From Cyprinus carpio (taxonomy: Eukaryota; Chordata; Actinopteri; Cypriniformes; Cyprinidae), in contig NC_056588.1 in the NCBI RefSeq assembly GCF_018340385.1, positions 18,768,560 to 18,832,559 of the forward strand: a stretch of 64,000 nucleotides of DNA, in the 5' to 3' direction. Shown piece after piece: positions 51,001-59,271 of the stretch (positions are counted from its first letter, which is position 1; the number at the start of each line of letters is the position of its first letter). A program made the position numbers and the translations under genes. Under the pieces are notes generated by a model, which saw nothing but the letters and a program-made list of their open reading frames with translations, ran no database searches and was not told the DNA's origin.

Positions 51001-54000
51001 TTTTTTTAGGAAAAACTCCAGTTCTTTAATGAATTAAACTGGAAATGTACGTTAGCAGTGCTAAAACTGATCTTAAAGTTTCAGTGATTTTGTAATGTTT
51101 GTAGCGGTAAGTATGGAGGCATTATTATCCTGGAAAATGTAATAATTACGAGAAAAAAATGTTTTTAGAATTTGATGCAGCTGATCCAGTAAAATGACCT
51201 CATCCTGTAACATATATATGGGTCTTTCCTAGTTGCAGCCCTGCTATAAATTCCAGTTTTATAAAGTTCTCCACTTTTTTGTTAAAATGAGGTCATGGGG
51301 TTGGTGTTACTCTCCTGTTGTTATGAGACTGTGTTGTGTGGCATTTGGCCTCTGATGTGTGAATCCATTGCTAGGGTATGATAATATTTGACATCTGACC
51401 TCCCTTCCTTGTCATTATTTCTGACACAGTTTCTCTTGACACCCTGCAGAATTTAGTAGCATTTTTTTTACTTGTGCAGTGACTATTTGGCTTGCTTTAT
51501 AGTTGTGGTTTACATATTGTCAATGTATATTTCTGTTGTTTTGTCTGTTCTGTATCTCATGCAGAGAAACTTAATTCCAATCTCAGGACCTATCCCGAGC
51601 ATGACTACTGACAATCTAACTAACAGTTTATATATAATATATGTATAATACATGTAAAAAAAAAATATAGTTTTTATGTGAAAAGATAAGAGGCTGAGCA
51701 GTGATCAACAGGCTTTTTTTCTGCACTAATTTTTGCTAGAAAATATTTGGAATTCTGGAGATTAGATTTTTGAAATTCAAATAAAATGTGTTAAATAGCA
51801 CTGCCAAAATGTATAATTAACAAACACTCAATTGGTGCAGATTTTTATTATTTTTTTTATTATTATTAAATCAAGACATTGAATCTAGTCAGGTTGATTC
51901 TGGACACTGCACACACAATGAATAACATGCAAAAGGATTTTTTTTTATGGTCAATATAATTTTTTCTAGCTATTTTATCTAATCATGTATGACTGGAAAA
52001 AAATATGGAAAAGTCAAAAGGTGTGAGAACCTTGAAATAAAGACAAGTCGTCTCTTTGTCATCCAGGCAGGGGAGCTGTTGAAGAGGCTTCTGACCCATG
52101 CATCTGAGACCCATCAGCCCTCAGAAAGTGAACTCTCATCTTCTTGCAGCTTACCCTCTCTTCTGGATTACAGTGTGGAAATCAAGCCGGCGAGGCCTTC
52201 CAAAACAAATGAGCAAACTGTTGAAACACAAGGTTAGTAGGCTTGTTTGACATTTCAGCTTAGCTGGCACTTTATTGCATTAACAAATTCTGCTTATTAC
52301 AAAGATCTGCTTTTCCGGCTTCAAATGAATAGCTTGTTTAAATACACACAGTTGTTAAGAGCCGTGCTTGGCCAGACAGTTTAGATCAGAGAGAGAATTA
52401 AAGAGGTACTCCCCAAAGCAGGCAAACCACATTAACGGTTCATTTTCAGTGCTAAAGCAAGGAAACATCAGCTCTGTGGCTCCATTCTGATGAAGGATGA
52501 AGAGGAGACCTCCAGTACTCGCAGGATGCCAGAGCTCTGACCCTCATGAGAATACACTTTTGCCCAAATCTCATTTCCGACAAAGCCAGCCAGCCTACAT
52601 TCTCCCTTTAAACCTGTCTTAATCAGTCCTGCTGTTCAGATCCAAAAAGCTCCCCATCCCCCTTCCTGAGCTCTCTCTCTTTCTTTTCTTTTCGTTTCTC
52701 CTGTCTCACTCTTCCACCATCTCTCTGAGCTGCGCTTTCCTTCTCTTTTCTTTGTTTCAGGAATTCAAAGTGCTGAAGAGGACAGTGCCGACCAAAGCCC
52801 AGTGGAAAGTATTCCTATAAGAGGTAAAAAGGCAGATCGAAGAAGCACCCGTTCGGGAGTTCTTCTGTGTCCGTTTTGTCTTTCTTCTCACGCAGTAGAT
52901 AATGGGGGTCCCTTTTTTTCCCAACTGGATAGCTGTGAAAGGATGATCAAGGTGAATCAGAGGTCAAAGTCCCACCTGAAGAGTGGAACAGTTCCTCTAA
53001 TTATCGGCAGAGAAAACAAACCCGTCTCTTTTCTTCTGCCCTAGGTATAGGTGAAACTGAGATTCTCAGAGCGCATAATGCGGAGGTTTAATTGTCCACC
53101 GGCCGGGTTGGGGGTGCCGCACAAGATCTATCATTGGTTCTCATTATCTGCTAAACAATGCCAGCCAGAGGCGGACTTAAAAAGACTGGATGTCAAGGCA
53201 TCCTTTGAAAAGCCTTGGGTAGCAAGTCCCAGCACCAGCTCAGAAATGTAAAACTATCCATTATTCCACTTGGCTATCTGATTTCAAACTGTGCCTTTCA
53301 TGCGCAGGGTTAGCCCAAGAGCGCCACAGAGAGAGAAGTCCAGCTTCTCACTGCAACTAATCAAAGGCATTATGATAGTAGAAAACCGCCTCTGCTGTCC
53401 CTGGCTGCTTATTAGCTGTTTACAGGTGGCTAATGAAGACTGCATTGAGTTCTGTTGCCTTTTGTATTACATCACTTTGCAATCATCAGTGAAAACAGCA
53501 TCCGAATGTTGGCCTTCCACCGTCTCCATGTTGGTAAAGCGCCACCATGGACAATAGTGTTTTATGTATATGGCGAACAAAAAGGAAATCTTTAGATGCT
53601 CTTTCTACATGGTAATAACGCCTATATTTTGCAGTCATTAAACCGGAAGATACGAGCAACAAACAACTTGCCATACTACACATATCAGGATAACGAGATG
53701 CTGGAAAGTATTTTGTCTTTGGAGGCATAACCACTTTGCAGTTTGTTTTTCTGTTTGCTTTCGACAGTTAAAACTGACATACTTTTGTTTTCCATGACTC
53801 GTTTTCAAAAATAATTTTAAGCTTGAATGCTCACTGGTTAAAGATCTCAATTGTCAGAGTTTATAGAACATGAAAGACAGTGTTTTAAATAAAATCCTGT
53901 AAGATGGTGCGACAACACAAAAGCCAGCGGGTTTTTTTTTTTTTTTTTTTTTTGCCGAGGCGGCAGCCTGTCTATGTGCGTCTGGATTAGATCAATAGTT

Positions 54001-57000
54001 TAGTGCTCACTCACTCTTTTTCACCTCCTCTCTTTGCTTATCAGCCTTAAAGAGCTGATGTTGGGTCATCAAGCATCAGGGCTCTGGAAAGTTGGAAGTC
54101 GAGGTCTTTAGCAAATATTTGATTAGCTGCTTTCGCATTTTGTATTTTTTTTATATAGAGACCAAAGCATATCAGCTGCTTAAACAGTCTGTGGGACAAG
54201 AGAGGCACTGGAGTGACTCAGAGGAGGAGAATTCTGAGCCGTCAGGTAACGGAAAATAATAGAAAATGTCTAAAGTTTGACAAAGCATATGTGGTGCTTT
54301 GTTTATTTCCATTAAACATTTAAAAGTTTTATATCAAATGTAATTGTAAATCACTTTTTAATTGTAATAATATATGTACATAAATAGCCCTTTCTCTTTT
54401 AAAATACATGTGCAGTGCCCATTTAACCCAGTTACATTTAAAAATGTGCAGAGTTAACTGTTATTCATAGTCAATATTTGTATTTTATCAGACAAATATA
54501 TGATATTTCTATATACATTATGATTATAGTGATCATAAAAATGAACAACACTGTGTATACAAGCATATAATGCATTTTTTAATATTGTAGTATAAATGTG
54601 TAATAATAACACACCCTTTTCCCTTCTTTTTTTATTTAAATAATTAATTTGTTATCCAAAGATATCAACAAATTGGAGAGGTCTGAGGCGCTCCGGGACT
54701 CTTTAACGCAAAACAGTCGGTATGTTTTTTTTGTTTTTTTTTTGTCCTCTTTTAATAAAAAAAGCAGTATGTGTTTGTCCTTGAATCACTCTTAGCATCA
54801 TTAACACAGGTTCACGTGGGAGGCATCAGTCAAGCTGTATTTTCATTCAGAGCTTCCTCTCTCATCATCTGCATTATTTGATTGCTTCAGTAAATCTGGA
54901 ATTTGAATGAAGAAAAAAGGATCTTGAGGGTACAGTGTTTAGGTTTTCACATCAACACAAGTTCACACAATCAGCTAAGACGCGCAGCCCTCCAAGCAGC
55001 GTCTCTCCTCCACAAATCCATTAGGGCAGATAATGGATGGGTAAATCTCGAGAAGAATAATCGTCTCTGATTTCACATGCTTTTCCAAGCATTACGCTGA
55101 CACAAGGGTCGAAAGTTTCCCTCCATGTCTCTCTGTCTTTTTTCCCCTCTTTCTCCTTTTCTCTCTTCTGCCCAGTCTTTATGCCCACTCTTTGCCCACC
55201 TCCCTTCGCTCTCTCTGAGCTAGTTTACACTATTTGCAGAGGAAAGGGAATAATGATTGCACTCTGACAGAGCTCTCTGATGGATGCCACAGTCTGCCCA
55301 ATGACTGGCCTCATTAATAAACATAAGCTGTCTCTAGTGCGAGATGCTTTTGGATCATCCCAGAACCTCACAGAGCTCCTGAGAGAACCCTGCCAAAGAC
55401 TCTCCTTTGGTTATGGAGGGTTAGAGGTTATTTAAAGCTCAAAGCAAAGATGAAGGTTAGCATTGGTGCATTTGCTTTGCTTTCAGGTAGAACATTTTGT
55501 GGCCATTTTTTTTTTTTGGCTGCATTGAAGAATTCCTCTTGCCAGTCACTTCTTGCGCTTTATTGCCTCTACAAGTACCCTGCACTCGAGCACCAGTAGA
55601 ACACTAAATGTGCTGTTCCCTGTCCTCTCTGCTTTCTCGCTCTCTCGTCTCCGTCACTTACTGCTGTCATTCTGTCACTGAGCCGATAGGCACATTAAAA
55701 GACCTTCTGGTTCGAACCAAAACTCCCAACAAAATAGTAATAAAGTAAAATAAAATAAATCAAGTGCCTCTCTTTCTTACCCATAATTATGATTTTGCGC
55801 TTAAGCCGAGACGGTAGCTGAAGGATCAGAGTTTAAAGTAGGCGCTTTGGTGCAAAAAAATGCATTTATGGGCCTTTGTGCGCCTCCTCATTATGTGTGT
55901 GGGGCTGATTCATTAAGTAATTGGTTTGCAGTTGTTTACATGAGTATTAAGGCCCCCTATTCAGCAGTCTTTTGAGAGATACATTGTGAAAATGTTGCAT
56001 GTTATGAATGCCCAATGAGAGGCGGGGGGCCAGGCCTATTGGCCAAACACTGCGCTGGGCTGAAAAGACCAGAGAAAAGCGTCAGGCGCTGCTTTGCATA
56101 GCAATGACTCGCCCATAATAAGCTTTCCAGATTAAATACATGCAGTCCATACAAGATGCAAAGAGATACTCTTAACACATTTATTTGTGTTCATTTCACT
56201 ATTATAGTGCTGAAGATAATTGGGGTCTTTCATATCCACCCCCCTTTTTTATTTATTTTTTTCTTAATTCCCTTCCCTTCCTGTCGTCAGCGTGCCGTTT
56301 TTACTGCAAAATACGTTTTGTTGTGTTATAATTCAGAGGCTGTGTGGACAGACCAGGCGGTATTTGTTACGCCTGTGTGCCGCAGTGACTCAGGAAGGAG
56401 AGCGCTGGAGTAAGCAGCTGCACTCCATGTAAACGCCTCTTGTTTCTGCCCTTTGTTTAAGGCTACATGCCACAGCTTCCTCCTCTTTAGCTGCTACTGT
56501 GTTCTCTGCTACTGCAGGCATGTAGCGCAGACCTTGTTCGCTGTTTCTTAATGTCCCACTCTGTTGCTTTATGAAAAATAACAGGGTAGGGTTAGTGGGT
56601 TTTTTTAACATCAACACATTATCAATTTCTCACATTGTCATTGAGGAAAACAATTGTGTTTGTGTAACAGCAGCATGATTGTTAATATGTAAAATAAATT
56701 AATAAATTTGTTCTTTTTCACACCCCTTGTAAGAATTTTTACAGGTTAAGTCTTTGTTTTCATATTTTTTTCTCTATAGTTTCTATTGTTTTTATTCATT
56801 TTTATTTTTTTATCATTTATTTTTATTTTTAGTACAAGTTAACCTATGAAAATGTTGCCGTGGGAAATGTTAATCTGCCATACAGCTGAAATGAAAAGTT
56901 GTTTAACATTTATTTTCTTTCAAGTAACAAAATATGTTATAGTTATTAGTTTTAGTCAACTAAAATAACACTGGTTAGTGTGTCTTCAGCTGTCCACCAG

Positions 57001-57885
57001 TGAATGAGCATGTGACCCTGCACATGCTCATTCACTGGTGGACAGCAATAGGGGAAGCCAGTGGGGGTCACTCTTTCTTTGTGCCTCTCTTCATCCACCT
57101 GTTTTTTTCTACTAAAAAGAATGTCCTCTGTATGCAAACCAACTTTTATTTCACTGAGCCAAAAATGCCGCTTTCTTTATTTCCAAGGTGAGGTCTTCAT
57201 CTTGGGATGCTAAAATAATACCAGATAAAACAAATGGTAATAAATGCAGTGACCTAGTTCCCTTGAGGTGCTGTCTGTGTGTACACACAGCACAAATAAA
57301 AAAACCAAAGCCCCCATCCCGGCTCTCCTGCAATTCTCGTGATTAGCCAGCAGAGGGGACTCATATTTAGCCCAGCCGTTGGTACCCTGACAGTGGCAGC
57401 CGGTGACAAGTAGAGGGCGCTCTCTCTGCTGCTCTGAATCATTACCTCACTCAGAGCTCTTGGCTCTTACAGGGGTCTAATCAATGGTAAATCAGTGCTG
57501 CTGTGGGTCACAGCTGGGAAGAGTGTAGGAGGTGCTACTGCTACCTTGCACAAACACTGATCTAAAGAGCGTGTTCTATTAGTATAGCTGTGGAGGCGTA
57601 TATATGTTTATATTCATATGTAATATTCTCATGATAGGTATATATCCATTTATACTTACAGACTGAAAAATAAAATTGGTATAGAAACAATTTTCCCTCA
57701 GAAATTGCGTGTAAATTTCACAAATAATTACAATGAATTGGCAAGCAACACACTGAATTAAACATGGAACATGGAATGAAGTGAAAAGTTTATGTAGAAA
57801 GAACATGATTTTTTTGTATTTGTTTTATTTACAACTTTGATTTGTGTGTGTGTGTATACATGTATACACAGACTCACACACACAC

Positions 57886-57917
<32 letters not shown>

Positions 57918-59231
57918 CTGTGTGTTTGTGAATATCTGTAGTTTTTGACATGCATTTTGTTTTACTTTTATAAACAGAGTATTTCAAAAGGAACAATATG
58001 ACAATGATACACTTTCATCAAATGTAATCGCAGAGCTATAATCATACGTGATGACAGGTATTATGAAAATAACTTTGCCCAGACAACAAACGCAGACTAA
58101 GCGCAGTCTATTTACATGAAGCGTATTGCTGCATAGGATGCCGAGAGACGTCTTTTATTCATAGCTCATAGATATCATAACAACAACCCACACACCCCAT
58201 ATATTAATGTATCAAATGCTTGCCTAAAAACGCACTAGGGCACTTTTCATCAAATATAGCAAATACATCCAAATGCTCAAAACAACGTGGAACAGAGGGA
58301 GAGCGGAAAAGTAAACGCCAGAGCGGAGGGAAATAGAGAGAGGTTGCCGTCAAAGCAGTAATTTGCATCATTGTACACATTACATTCACCTCTGTGTATG
58401 AGACGCAGCCAAACAGTGGCCAGCCCTGTCTTACATATTCAGATTCATTGCCTCAATTAAGTGAACCTCAGTGCAAGATGAACTGGCATAAATGTTTATG
58501 GAAATGGAATATTAGATTGGAGGGTCAGTGGCATTCACAGCTCTCTGTGATAATGGTGTCTTGAAATCAGACTCGTCACTGTCTGAAGTGGCCCAGCTGA
58601 TAAAGCATTCCCATGGCAAGCAAGTTATATAGAATATCTCTATTTACCCACCCAAACATGTATTTATTATTGAGCTCATCAAACTAAATTTTGCTTTAGC
58701 GTTCACTGCTGGGAAAGAGAAAGTCCTCCTGTATTTTCAGATTTCCATTTGAAAGGGAGATGGAAAATTGAACAAAAGATGTTTGTTTGTTTGTTTGTTA
58801 GTTTATTAATTTTTGCAGACTGTTTAGTATTTAATTTTCATGAATCCCATAAAGCATTTTTAAGCATAACCCATCAATGTAATCATTATTCAAATAACAT
58901 CCTTTATGTCAAACTCTCAACTGCAATAGTGTCAATTTATATACTAGGACATGATGACAACAACAACAAAAAACAGTAAAACATTGGTAATGTTACAAAA
59001 TAACATTATATTCATCAAATAATTGAGGAAAATATGAAAGAAGAAGAGATGTTTCTTAAGCAGCAAATCAAATATTAAAATTATTTCTGAAGGATCATGT
59101 GACACTTGATCCTTGAGATGCTTAAATTATGCTGAAGATTTAGCTTTGCCATAACATTAATAAAATATATTACTATAGAAATATGTTTACTAAAGAAATC
59201 TGTTCAAATTTTAAATTGTATATATATATTT

Positions 59232-59271
<40 letters not shown>

